DNA from: a virus
DNA length: 40,843 nucleotides
Direction: 5' to 3' (one strand)
Virus record (IMG/VR): IMGVR_UViG_3300006844_000025
Location: 1-40,843 of that record
This document shows, in pieces, positions 30,787-37,510 of the stretch. Below the pieces are notes generated by a model that was not told the origin of the DNA, did not search any database, and was given only the letters and a program-made list of their open reading frames with translations. Both the position numbers and the translations under genes were made by a program. Numbering within the stretch: the first letter of the stretch is position 1; every line of letters starts with the position of its first letter.

Positions 30787-31375
30787 TCCCCTTCCCCGAT
30801 CTGTTGAACTCTCTGTCTGATCCCCGATCTTTTGATTTCTTATCTGCTGATCTAGAGAATGTTCTTTCCCGACGAGTCCACCGAGGGGGAAAAATTTTCT
30901 GCCTCGGTTTAGGACTCCCCATTTCAACCGATCCCGGATCAGTTATTCCCGATCTATGGAGCCCACGGAGGGTGCCTCTGCGGATGCGTCTAATGATCTG
31001 GGATCAACTTATCCCAGATCTAGCGACCCACGGAGGGCCCATTTCTATAAGTCCCAAATTCCACAGATCTACGGACGGTCTATTCAGTAGATAATCGTAA
31101 AGAGCCAAAAATTTGCCCCTCGGAGGTGCCTCCCCCAGGGTCTAATGACGCGCTGCACCAACCCATTTTTCGACTACTGACCGATCGCGGGGGTGTTGCA
31201 GTATAGCAGGGTGCAACGCTACCCAAAGCCCCAAATGGAATTGTTGACCCCTCGCATAAAAGGTAACACCTAACTACTGCAACTCCTGCAACTCTATAAC
31301 AAACAACAACTTAGAAGCGCTTTTTCTGCAACTCACCTGCAACTCACCTGCAACCTTGTCCAATTGACCGTGCAA
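30776..31375. other. gene-free repeat-rich region, candidate replication origin
   Basis: About 600 bp between converging units without a supportable gene. Twelve GATC sites fall between 30776 and 31069 (at 30776, 30798, 30819, 30826, 30849, 30930, 30937, 30951, 30995, 31002, 31017, 31066) and one at 31183. CCCACGGAGGG occurs at 30962 and 31027 inside a degenerate 65-bp duplication. From 31195 to 31377 there are eight TGCAAC elements, three of them (31327, 31338, 31349) spaced exactly 11 bp. The mix of methylation-type sites, helical-phase iterons and A/T tracts next to the primase-helicase gene suggests an origin; this is inference. Confidence 0.55.
31327..31358. repeat. 11-bp tandem iterons (TGCAACTCACC)
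   Basis: Two perfect copies of TGCAACTCACC and a third partial copy (TGCAACCTTG), spaced one helical turn apart. Further TGCAAC elements lie at 31212, 31278, 31287 and 31371, and an inverted one at 31195. They lie just downstream of the primase-helicase unit. Confidence 0.85.
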
Positions 31376-31720
31376 CTACGTCAACATTTTACTCAGAAAC
31401 TCCACAAAAACGCGCTCTTTCTCTCCTGAAACAGGGTCCTCTCGTTCGGCGCCTTCTTCCAAAGCTCGGCAAATAAGGCTAATAACAGAAGAACTACACA
31501 TGAATTCAATGCCCAAATAGATGTTTGACCGATGCGCAACACGCCCCAGTGCAACTAATCCTTCCCTAAATTGCTCCAAAGAGTCGGCTGTAAAGATCAT
31601 TGAAGGAAACTTCCAATCCGATGTGTGGCAGTACAGCATTAGAACAGGTGTCTCATCTGTCGGGTAATTCACGTTTTCGTAAACAGCTCCAGAGAGATAA
31701 TTTGTTCTAAATTCATTCAT
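31376..31720 (-). CDS. hypothetical protein behind the primase-helicase
   Basis: A 114-residue alpha/beta protein starting MNEFRTNYLSGAVYENVNYP, with VLMLYCHTSDWKFPSMIF and a helix EQFREGLVALGRVAHRS. No family is recognised. GGAGG 7 nt upstream fixes ATG 31720, which overlaps the helicase stop (ATGAATGA). Co-transcription suggests a replication accessory. Confidence 0.75.
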   Translation of the reverse strand: MNEFRTNYLSGAVYENVNYPTDETPVLMLYCHTSDWKFPSMIFTADSLEQFREGLVALGRVAHRSNIYLGIEFMCSSSVISLICRALEEGAEREDPVSGEKERVFVEFLSKMLT

Positions 31721-33680
31721 CACGTACCTCCTTCCACCATAGTTTTCGTTGTGTGTGCTTCTTGCCTTCGGCTCTTCCACACTTCACCCTGTCGCTCGTG
31801 TACCCCATACGATCAAGGATATTAGCTGCTAGTTGAACACTAACATTGCTCACGTGAACCATGAGGTCTTTCAACTCAAATCCCTTCGCAGTGCGGCCAT
31901 ACATTTCATACAGACCGCCCATTTTGGTCAACGTACTGATAGCGAATTCGAACTCGGCCTCTCGTGGGATAGTTTCCACGAACAGGAGCTTCGCGTGTTC
32001 CCATACCGATTCATCATCGCTCCACCAGGTTTCACCCTTCACATACCGATGGTACGCCTCTGCCCATAATTGATCTAGGTTTTGCTTGAACCAGTCAAGG
32101 TCAATGTCGTCAACCCAGATGGGCATAAAACGGCGGTTTTCACGATCACTTAACACTTCCGTAGAGTTGTTATTGCCCACGAACACGAACCGACGCGGCA
32201 TCGTCACGGAACCATCACGGTAGAGTGGACGTATGGTGTCATCTACCTGCGTAACGAACCTTTTCATCGTGGAATGTTCTTGGTGTCTCATCCAATCAAG
32301 TTCTTCCAGTACGATAAACCACTTGGAATGGATAATACCGATAGCATCGCGCTCATTCTTGGTCTTGCCGAGGGCGGCGGAACTTCCATAGCTTATGACT
32401 TCCCAGAACGTGCTCTTGTGTTTCCCTTGTGGACCTATGAAAATAATGATGGTATCTGCTTTACAGCCGGGATTGGTGATGCGTGCGATAGCTTGAAGAA
32501 ATAACCTTCGTAGAGCTTCGGCGCGGTACTCTTCATGTTCGCGCTTAGTGATAATATGCTCTAGGGACTGTTCTATGCGGTTGGTGCCGTCCCACTGTAT
32601 TTCCTTTATGTACTCTAGGCGGGGACTACGCTGGCGTTTGTCGCACACAGAAATATAAGCTCGCTTGACTACTTCAAAGCTTACCTTAGGAATGTGGCAG
32701 AAGCGCTGGAGGTTTACGGTCAAATTGTGTATGATGTTCTTAGTGTCATCCCGGAACACGGGCATGCCGAGGTCCATGTTGAACCACAGAGCCTCGGCGT
32801 TGAATAAAGCATGGGCGTTCAATAGCTTATCCACGTTGCTGCTATTATCGCGGATAGTGCGTCTGTGCTCGCTATTTTCGTTGAACTCCAGCGCATAACG
32901 GTCTATTAACTGTTCTGGCGTTAAGAGCAACTCATTGCCGGGATCAATAAGCGGTACGTCTTCCCACTTCAAATCAGCAACGAGGTAGTCGTCCGCGCCC
33001 ATGCGCTTGTCGTCACGGGTCCTAAAGCCGCTGAGGTCGCGAATCAATATCGGTATGCCGAAGTAATTACGTAGATAATCCACCAATAACGAGTAGGAAC
33101 TAAGGATGTCCTGCCGTCGCCAGTCGCCGTCAGGGATAATGTGGATTGCCTTCGCTTGTTTTCTTTCCGCAATGTCCTCAAGCAACTCCTGATTTCGCCA
33201 CATGTCCTTGCCCGCGATCGCACAGCCATACAATCCACATTCCTTCAATACCTTAGCATACTTCTTTTCGCCTTCCACAATCACATAGACATCTTCCACC
33301 CATGCCTTTTCTATTCTTCCTGGATGAAAGTATGGCAAGGTGCAGAGATCACCTACGTCTTCACGCGAGGGACTTATGTATCTAAGTTCTAGATCGTCCC
33401 GTCGCATGCGGAACATCTTAGCGTGGTTTCCTTTATCAGTGAAGATAAGAAAACCATGTCGGTCGTAGTAAGGAATAACGTAATACGGAACTTGATTAGA
33501 AACTACGCCATGGACGAACTTACTATCAACCACAGGCGCGGCTTCGCAATAGATCGGGATGTCCGCGGGGGTTAAGCCCGAACGGGCTAAGTCCTTGATT
33601 GCAAAGGCTTCGGGAAGTGCGAGGGATGGCTTATTGATTGGTGTAACGGCGATGCGAGGGCTTGGCAACTTGATTGCCAT
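31713..33680 (-). CDS. primase-helicase: TOPRIM-like plus VirE/D5-type ATPase
   Basis: A 655-residue replication protein. Residues 130-235 are a TOPRIM-like (DUF3854-type) domain: VIVEGEK with Glu136, IIPDGD with Asp184 and Asp186, then a GADDYLV segment. Residues 360-580 are a superfamily 3-like VirE ATPase: QWDGTNRIEQSL, Walker A GPQGKHKS (416-423), Walker B WFIVLEELD (454-462), VGNNNS sensor-like motif and the NRRFMPIWV arginine. The C terminus looks like a winged helix. Inferred role: replicative helicase, possibly with primase activity. GGGGAGGAAGG before ATG 33680 fixes the start. Confidence 0.9.
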   Translation of the reverse strand: MAIKLPSPRIAVTPINKPSLALPEAFAIKDLARSGLTPADIPIYCEAAPVVDSKFVHGVVSNQVPYYVIPYYDRHGFLIFTDKGNHAKMFRMRRDDLELRYISPSREDVGDLCTLPYFHPGRIEKAWVEDVYVIVEGEKKYAKVLKECGLYGCAIAGKDMWRNQELLEDIAERKQAKAIHIIPDGDWRRQDILSSYSLLVDYLRNYFGIPILIRDLSGFRTRDDKRMGADDYLVADLKWEDVPLIDPGNELLLTPEQLIDRYALEFNENSEHRRTIRDNSSNVDKLLNAHALFNAEALWFNMDLGMPVFRDDTKNIIHNLTVNLQRFCHIPKVSFEVVKRAYISVCDKRQRSPRLEYIKEIQWDGTNRIEQSLEHIITKREHEEYRAEALRRLFLQAIARITNPGCKADTIIIFIGPQGKHKSTFWEVISYGSSAALGKTKNERDAIGIIHSKWFIVLEELDWMRHQEHSTMKRFVTQVDDTIRPLYRDGSVTMPRRFVFVGNNNSTEVLSDRENRRFMPIWVDDIDLDWFKQNLDQLWAEAYHRYVKGETWWSDDESVWEHAKLLFVETIPREAEFEFAISTLTKMGGLYEMYGRTAKGFELKDLMVHVSNVSVQLAANILDRMGYTSDRVKCGRAEGKKHTQRKLWWKEVRDE

Positions 33681-33723
33681 TAGACCTTCCTCCCCTTGAA
33701 CTTGTTGGTGTGCCGCACCCACC

Positions 33724-33753
33724 AGTTTACGCCAACAAATCTACAGAAAGCAA
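33724..33753 (-). promoter_or_regulatory. promoter of the primase-helicase unit
   Basis: On the leftward strand: TTGCTT (33753-33748), 18-nt spacer, TAAACT (33729-33724), about 45 nt before the ATG. It diverges from the rightward promoter at 33809, forming a compact early control region. Confidence 0.5.
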
Positions 33754-33808
33754 CCGCTAACCCGTTGTTTTGTACGACTGTTTAGACAAGGTGATCTTTC
33801 CAAAGTTG

Positions 33809-33837
33809 TTGCTGTTCGGCAACAGAAATGCTATAAT
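33809..33837 (+). promoter_or_regulatory. promoter at the head of the long rightward unit
   Basis: TTGCTG, 17-nt spacer, perfect TATAAT preceded by TGC (extended -10). The spacer contains TTCGGcAACAGAAATG, nearly the same as at 7031-7049. GTTGC and GCAAC flank the -35 as a short inverted repeat. Probably the main early promoter. Confidence 0.75.
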
Positions 33838-33884
33838 GGCTTCTGTAGTACCTGGGTTGTTCTTTACTTAGTAAGGATAAACAA

Positions 33885-34187
33885 ATGAATAGTTCACGTC
33901 GTCCCATGCTGTACAAGCGCCGAAGGGAGCTGGTCTACAATCAGCTTGGCATCCCCCTCCGTATGGCCCCTGGCTTCACCCGGGACCTGTCCCAACCTGT
34001 GGATGTCGGCATGGTTTACGCCCCGGAGCGCATCACCGTCTACGCGCAGGTGTTCGTCACGGGCGCGCAAAGCGGGCGGAAGCATAGAGTGTTCGCCTTA
34101 TGCCCACTGTGTTCCACCGTGCAACCCCTCAGCCGTATCCATCAACACTACGGAAGTCAACTTTGTAAGGATAAGCAAAATGTCTAG
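33885..34187 (+). CDS. small basic protein with zinc-finger-like C terminus
   Basis: A 100-residue protein: basic start (SSRRPMLYKRRRELVYNQLG), a central beta part (ITVYAQVFVTGAQ), and CPLCSTVQPLSRIHQHYGSQLC, a CxxC followed by two His and a Cys that could bind zinc. First gene behind the main rightward promoter; ribosome binding site TAAGGATAA. Function unknown; DNA or RNA binding is plausible. Confidence 0.75.
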   Translation: MNSSRRPMLYKRRRELVYNQLGIPLRMAPGFTRDLSQPVDVGMVYAPERITVYAQVFVTGAQSGRKHRVFALCPLCSTVQPLSRIHQHYGSQLCKDKQNV

Positions 34188-34461
34188 GCAACTAATCCGC
34201 AAGCAAGGCAGCGAGGGACCCCGCCACGACCCTTACGCCTACGTGGAGCAGACCGTGGTGATTGACGGAATGCGGATTACGCTCCATCTGGGCTTGGGCA
34301 CATGGCTGAAGGTTGACGGGGAGTTCGTTAGCAAAAGTGAGTGGTCCATTAACCACTTTGAAATGATGACCGGGCTGACTCCCGCCATGTTTGAAAAGTA
34401 CTACGACCGACTTAACCCGTACTACGAAGACCCGATGGGTTCCATTGGCAATTACATTTAA
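34180..34461 (+). CDS. small early-region protein of unknown function
   Basis: A 93-residue protein, MSRQLIRKQGSEGPRHDPYAYVEQ, with TVVIDGMRITLHLGLGTWLKVDG as beta strands and SINHFEMMTGLTPAMFEKYYDRL as helices. Ribosome binding site TAAGGATA 7 nt before ATG 34180, overlapping the end of the previous gene. No family is recognised. Confidence 0.75.
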   Translation: MSRQLIRKQGSEGPRHDPYAYVEQTVVIDGMRITLHLGLGTWLKVDGEFVSKSEWSINHFEMMTGLTPAMFEKYYDRLNPYYEDPMGSIGNYI

Positions 34462-34471
34462 GGATAAGGAA

Positions 34472-34723
34472 ATGGATAACGTAGCAATTCAACACCTGCG
34501 GGAAATCCTGCGCGAGTTCGGCTTCAAGATCGTGCTGGAGCAGTTAGAAATCTGCGGGGAAGAAATTATGCTGGAAATGGCTAAGGACGAAGATGCCTTC
34601 GCGAACCGGGAATATCGCAAGCTGGTAGCCCTCCTGGACCTACTCCATAACGTGCAGCAAACTACGCACGTCACGGCGGCGGATTACGTCATCAAGCGGT
34701 GGCGTGAAATGGAGGGGAAATAA
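34472..34723 (+). CDS. small helical protein of unknown function
   Basis: An 83-residue, almost all-helical acidic protein (MDNVAIQHLREILREFGFKIVLEQLEICGEEIMLEMAKDED). TAAGGATAAGG precedes the ATG. Its stop overlaps the next ATG (TAATG). No family is recognised; an oligomeric adaptor is possible. Confidence 0.75.
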   Translation: MDNVAIQHLREILREFGFKIVLEQLEICGEEIMLEMAKDEDAFANREYRKLVALLDLLHNVQQTTHVTAADYVIKRWREMEGK

Positions 34724-34905
34724 TGGCCAAGAAGATTGAAGGGCAGGATATTATACGGGAGGTTATTGCGGCCGACCGTAACGCGGACTACCCGAATTCC
34801 GTACAGCTAACCCTCCGCCTGCAACAAGGCGAAATACGCAAGATCATAGTCAGCAAGCGGAACTTGGCTGTGCTGATTGAAAAGCTAGGAGCATTTGCCG
34901 AATGA
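34723..34905 (+). CDS. small protein of unknown function
   Basis: A 60-residue alpha/beta protein: MAKKIEGQDIIREVIAADRN, SVQLTLRLQQGEIRKIIVSKRNL, AVLIEKLGAFAE. The ATG overlaps the previous stop and the TGA overlaps the next ATG, indicating coupled translation. No family is recognised. Confidence 0.7.
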   Translation: MAKKIEGQDIIREVIAADRNADYPNSVQLTLRLQQGEIRKIIVSKRNLAVLIEKLGAFAE

Positions 34906-35021
34906 ACACCTACGCCATCTACGTTAGACGTGGAAACACGTGGCGGCATGTGGGGGACGTCCATATCCCCCAGCACTGCCGTCCCCACTATGGAATCAAC
35001 GTAAGGATATTGCCAAAATGA
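34902..35021 (+). CDS. 39-residue protein
   Basis: A short frame with ATG 34902 overlapping the previous stop (ATGA) and its own stop overlapping the following ATG (ATGA at 35018). The product, MNTYAIYVRRGNTWRHVGDV and a His/Pro-rich end, is basic. The regular overlaps support it; function unknown. Confidence 0.5.
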   Translation: MNTYAIYVRRGNTWRHVGDVHIPQHCRPHYGINVRILPK

Positions 35022-35206
35022 AGTACAAATACATCGTTGATAACGGTGCGCTCTACAAGCTGTCAAAACGTGCTTGGGCCTGTTATCTGTACGACAAAGC
35101 TAAGGAACATGATACATTCATTAACGACTACGGTCAATTGGTGGCAGTGCTCACTAACACCACAGATTGGACCTGCGAAGATGCTAAACGGGAGCTGGAA
35201 AAATGA
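35018..35206 (+). CDS. small protein of unknown function
   Basis: A 62-residue protein, MKYKYIVDNGALYKLSKRAWACYLYDKAKEH, with a Cys in each half. TAAGGATA precedes the ATG by 8 nt. It overlaps both neighbours by 4 nt. No family is recognised. Confidence 0.7.
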   Translation: MKYKYIVDNGALYKLSKRAWACYLYDKAKEHDTFINDYGQLVAVLTNTTDWTCEDAKRELEK

Positions 35207-35460
35207 TGAAAGGTGAATTGAAAGTCGTAAGCTGGAGTGACCATAGCGTGGTGATAAGGTCGGTGTCCACATTCACGGGTAAGACCCACGAAATAACCCT
35301 CCCACTGGGTATAGAAGCATTCAGCGAGTGCATGACGCGATGGCAGGAGGGGGAGCGCATCCAGCATGCCTTCCCCACGCTATCCGCGGACCAACGGGAG
35401 TTCCTCATGACAGGCAGTACACCGGAAGAATGGGATGCCATATTTAAGGACGGCGAATGA
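35203..35460 (+). CDS. conserved small phage protein
   Basis: An 85-residue protein: N-terminal beta strands (LKVVSWSDHSVVIRSVSTFTG), then WQEGERIQHAFPTLSADQREFLMTGSTPEEWDAIF. The latter pattern is widespread in small phage proteins of unknown role. It overlaps the gene on each side by 4 nt. Confidence 0.75.
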   Translation: MMKGELKVVSWSDHSVVIRSVSTFTGKTHEITLPLGIEAFSECMTRWQEGERIQHAFPTLSADQREFLMTGSTPEEWDAIFKDGE

Positions 35461-35756
35461 ACAATCCAACTACCATCACGCACATCCTGCGGGCGCTATC
35501 CATCGCAAGTCCGGTCTGTGCCTATCCAACGCCACACATCACTACGGACTTGGATACGGGCCGAATCATTATTACATGGGCTCTGGGCGGCATTACGTGC
35601 GAGGATGATGTCTATACCGCGTGGAGTGTTGACCAAGAAGAAATAGACCTCTACGTTGGTGAGGCTGCCATTGCGGTAGAAGCATTGATCCATTTCACAA
35701 TGGAACGGCGGTTGCGGACTTTCTTGGTGTCCATCTTTGGAGGTGGCAATGGTTAA
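35457..35756 (+). CDS. hypothetical protein
   Basis: A 99-residue protein starting MNNPTTITHILRALSIASPV, with RIIITWALGGITCEDDVYTAW and a helical C terminus that is moderately hydrophobic (RTFLVSIFGGG). Start overlaps the previous stop (ATGA). No family is recognised. Confidence 0.7.
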   Translation: MNNPTTITHILRALSIASPVCAYPTPHITTDLDTGRIIITWALGGITCEDDVYTAWSVDQEEIDLYVGEAAIAVEALIHFTMERRLRTFLVSIFGGGNG

Positions 35757-35916
35757 ACTCTGTTCCATATGCGGCAAAGAGTACAAGAACCTCGGCAACG
35801 ACGCGGCGCCGGTTAGTCCGGGACGATGCTGTGACGAGTGCAACGCGAAGGTGGTAATCCCTGAACGTGTCAAACAATTCAACGAGCAAAGGAATAAGGA
35901 TGACAAAGGAGAATGA
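35749..35916 (+). CDS. zinc-ribbon-like small protein
   Basis: A 55-residue protein with KLCSICGKEYK at the start and CCDECNAKVV at the centre: two CxxC knuckles about 20 residues apart, a zinc-ribbon arrangement, and a charged helical tail (PERVKQFNEQRNKDD). GGAGG precedes the ATG. It could bind nucleic acid or a host protein. Confidence 0.75.
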   Translation: MVKLCSICGKEYKNLGNDAAPVSPGRCCDECNAKVVIPERVKQFNEQRNKDDKGE

Positions 35917-36064
35917 AACGTTGGTCTGTATTGCGGCGGCGGCATTAGCCGCCGCGGGAGTGCCCGTCGGGTTCTTTGTTGGGCTGATGGTCTTCAGTTG
36001 GATAATCTATTTCTTCGGAGGCAAACGTGGCAACGAGGCAGCGCAAGGCGGAACAGAAGAGTAA
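35900..36064 (+). CDS. 54-residue membrane protein
   Basis: A short acidic start (MTKENE), then a hydrophobic stretch of about 35 residues (LVCIAAAALAAAGVPVGFFVGLMVFSWIIYFFGG) that could form two tightly packed helices, and a polar acidic tail. Holin-like in size and layout, but in the early-type region and without a lysis partner. AAAGGAA lies 6 nt before the ATG. Confidence 0.65.
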   Translation: MTKENETLVCIAAAALAAAGVPVGFFVGLMVFSWIIYFFGGKRGNEAAQGGTEE

Positions 36065-36488
36065 GGTGCTCATGCTGTTGGAAGCAGCAGGGAGTCAGGG
36101 AGTCAAGGCGAATGACGTCGCCGAAGCCGCTAGGATCCCCAAGGGCACAGCGTCCAGTTGGATCCACAAGCTGTATTCCGTTAAGGCAATCAACCGGCTG
36201 CCCGACGCGCGCTATTGCCTGCCGAAGTTTGGCGGGGAAGCCTATGAGCCCCTCCGTAGGGGGAGCGGGCACAAGCCCAACGGGACTACTCCTCCGCCGA
36301 AGCCACACGTAGAAATAGCCAAGCCGGAGGACGTTCACAAACTAAAGACGGTGGATCACACGCCGCGTCTGGTGGTTACAGTCGGTGGGGATCGTAAGTC
36401 CATGACCATATACGAAGCGAAGTTGCTGCACAAAGCCCTGAGCGAGTTGTTTGGGGAAGTTAAAACACGGATGAGAAGGAGAAAGTAA
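36027..36488 (+). CDS. winged-helix DNA-binding protein
   Basis: A 153-residue basic protein. Residues 5-60 (QKSKVLMLLEAAGSQGVKANDVAEAARIPKGTASSWIHKLYSVKAINRLPDARYCL) form a winged helix-turn-helix with a recognisable recognition helix and wing. A Pro-rich linker follows, then a second small domain ending in KTRMRRRK. GTG start with GGAGG 5 to 6 nt upstream. The only evident transcription-factor-like gene of the window, so a candidate regulator of the divergent control regions. Confidence 0.75.
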   Translation: MATRQRKAEQKSKVLMLLEAAGSQGVKANDVAEAARIPKGTASSWIHKLYSVKAINRLPDARYCLPKFGGEAYEPLRRGSGHKPNGTTPPPKPHVEIAKPEDVHKLKTVDHTPRLVVTVGGDRKSMTIYEAKLLHKALSELFGEVKTRMRRRK

Positions 36489-36686
36489 GTGAAAGTGAAA
36501 CAGAAGCCGCGCACGGTGAGTTTTGCGGGAATCAGCGATATGCTGTTTGTCTTTGGTGGCGACGGGGAATTGGTGGTAAATCGATGTCGTTTCTCTTTAG
36601 GAAGCGGGGTAGACCGCCTATTTAAACTCACCAAAGAACAGACGCTGCAACTGAAGGAATTTATGATCCAAACAGACACGGAGTAG
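36489..36686 (+). CDS. small protein of unknown function, GTG start
   Basis: A 65-residue, mainly beta protein (KPRTVSFAGISDMLFVFGGDGELVVNRCRFSLG) with a C-terminal helix (KEQTLQLKEFMI). GTG directly follows the previous stop, with GAAGGAGAAAG upstream. No family is recognised. Confidence 0.65.
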   Translation: MKVKQKPRTVSFAGISDMLFVFGGDGELVVNRCRFSLGSGVDRLFKLTKEQTLQLKEFMIQTDTE

Positions 36687-36689
36687 ACC

Positions 36690-37466
36690 ATGTACGACAA
36701 ACTACCTGCGGTAATGACTGACGCGCCCTCGCCGGCGGTCAGCAATCAATATGTCTTCCTTGACACAAAGGAAATTATCAACACCCTAAAGGAGCAAGCC
36801 TGGAACGTGGTGGACGCAAGGCAGGTCAAGCCGAAGCGTAGGGACCAGAACTTCGTCAAGCACATGCTACGCTTCCGGCAGGAGCGCCCCGTGGAACTCC
36901 ACGGTACGGTGCCGGAAATCGTAGTGACGAACTCGCATGATACCTATGCGGGCTTCCGTATGTTCGCGGGACTGTACCGCTTCGTGTGTCTAAACGGAAT
37001 GGTGATTGGGCAAGATGTGTTTGAAATGAAGGCTAAGCACATTGGCGGCGTGAAGGAGCTCATCTCCACCAGCCTGGCCCACCTCACTAAGGAAGTATTC
37101 CCCACGTTGGAAGACAGGATCAAGGCGTGGCTGGCAATCCAGCTCAATGAAGCACAGCGCATCCAGTATGCCGTCCGTGCGCTGGAGCTCAAGGCCAGCG
37201 GAAGTACCAGCGTACCCGCCCATCTGTTGGGGATCCGGCGGTTCGAAGACAAGGCCATGGACCTCTGGACTACCTACAACGTCGTCCAGGAGAACATCAT
37301 GAAAGGTGGAATACAGAGCTACAGTATCCTCAGCGGCAATACGGTGACTTCGCGGCCTATCAAGGCAATCGATTCTACCGTGCGGCTCAACCGTGCGCTG
37401 TGGGAGCTCACCGAGCGCACGGCGAAGGAAATAGTAAGCGCACCCCAACTTGCTAAGATGTCTTGA
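36690..37466 (+). CDS. DUF932 family protein
   Basis: A 258-residue protein of the DUF932 family common in phages and plasmids: QVKPKRRDQNFVKHMLRFRQER, EIVVTNSHDTYAGFRMFAGLYRFVCLNGMVIG, EFKAKHIGG-like MKAKHIGGV, and a helical C terminus. Biochemical role is unknown; members are often found with anti-restriction or replication genes. Starts 4 nt after the previous stop. Confidence 0.85.
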   Translation: MYDKLPAVMTDAPSPAVSNQYVFLDTKEIINTLKEQAWNVVDARQVKPKRRDQNFVKHMLRFRQERPVELHGTVPEIVVTNSHDTYAGFRMFAGLYRFVCLNGMVIGQDVFEMKAKHIGGVKELISTSLAHLTKEVFPTLEDRIKAWLAIQLNEAQRIQYAVRALELKASGSTSVPAHLLGIRRFEDKAMDLWTTYNVVQENIMKGGIQSYSILSGNTVTSRPIKAIDSTVRLNRALWELTERTAKEIVSAPQLAKMS

Positions 37467-37478
37467 ACATGGTACAAT
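37450..37478 (+). promoter_or_regulatory. sigma70-type promoter with extended -10
   Basis: TTGCTA, 17-nt spacer, TACAAT preceded by TGG, spanning the end of the DUF932 gene. The -35 is identical to that at 1636. It would drive the beta-helix gene, 30 nt downstream. Confidence 0.65.
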
Positions 37479-37510
37479 GACGGTTCCTACCACTGCAAGG
37501 GGTCAATCAC

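Noticed and set aside
30425-30922. Leftward 165-residue frame covering the second cassette gene and its terminator
   Set aside because: It is antisense to a gene with strong codon bias and crosses an intrinsic terminator; the openness follows from the bias.
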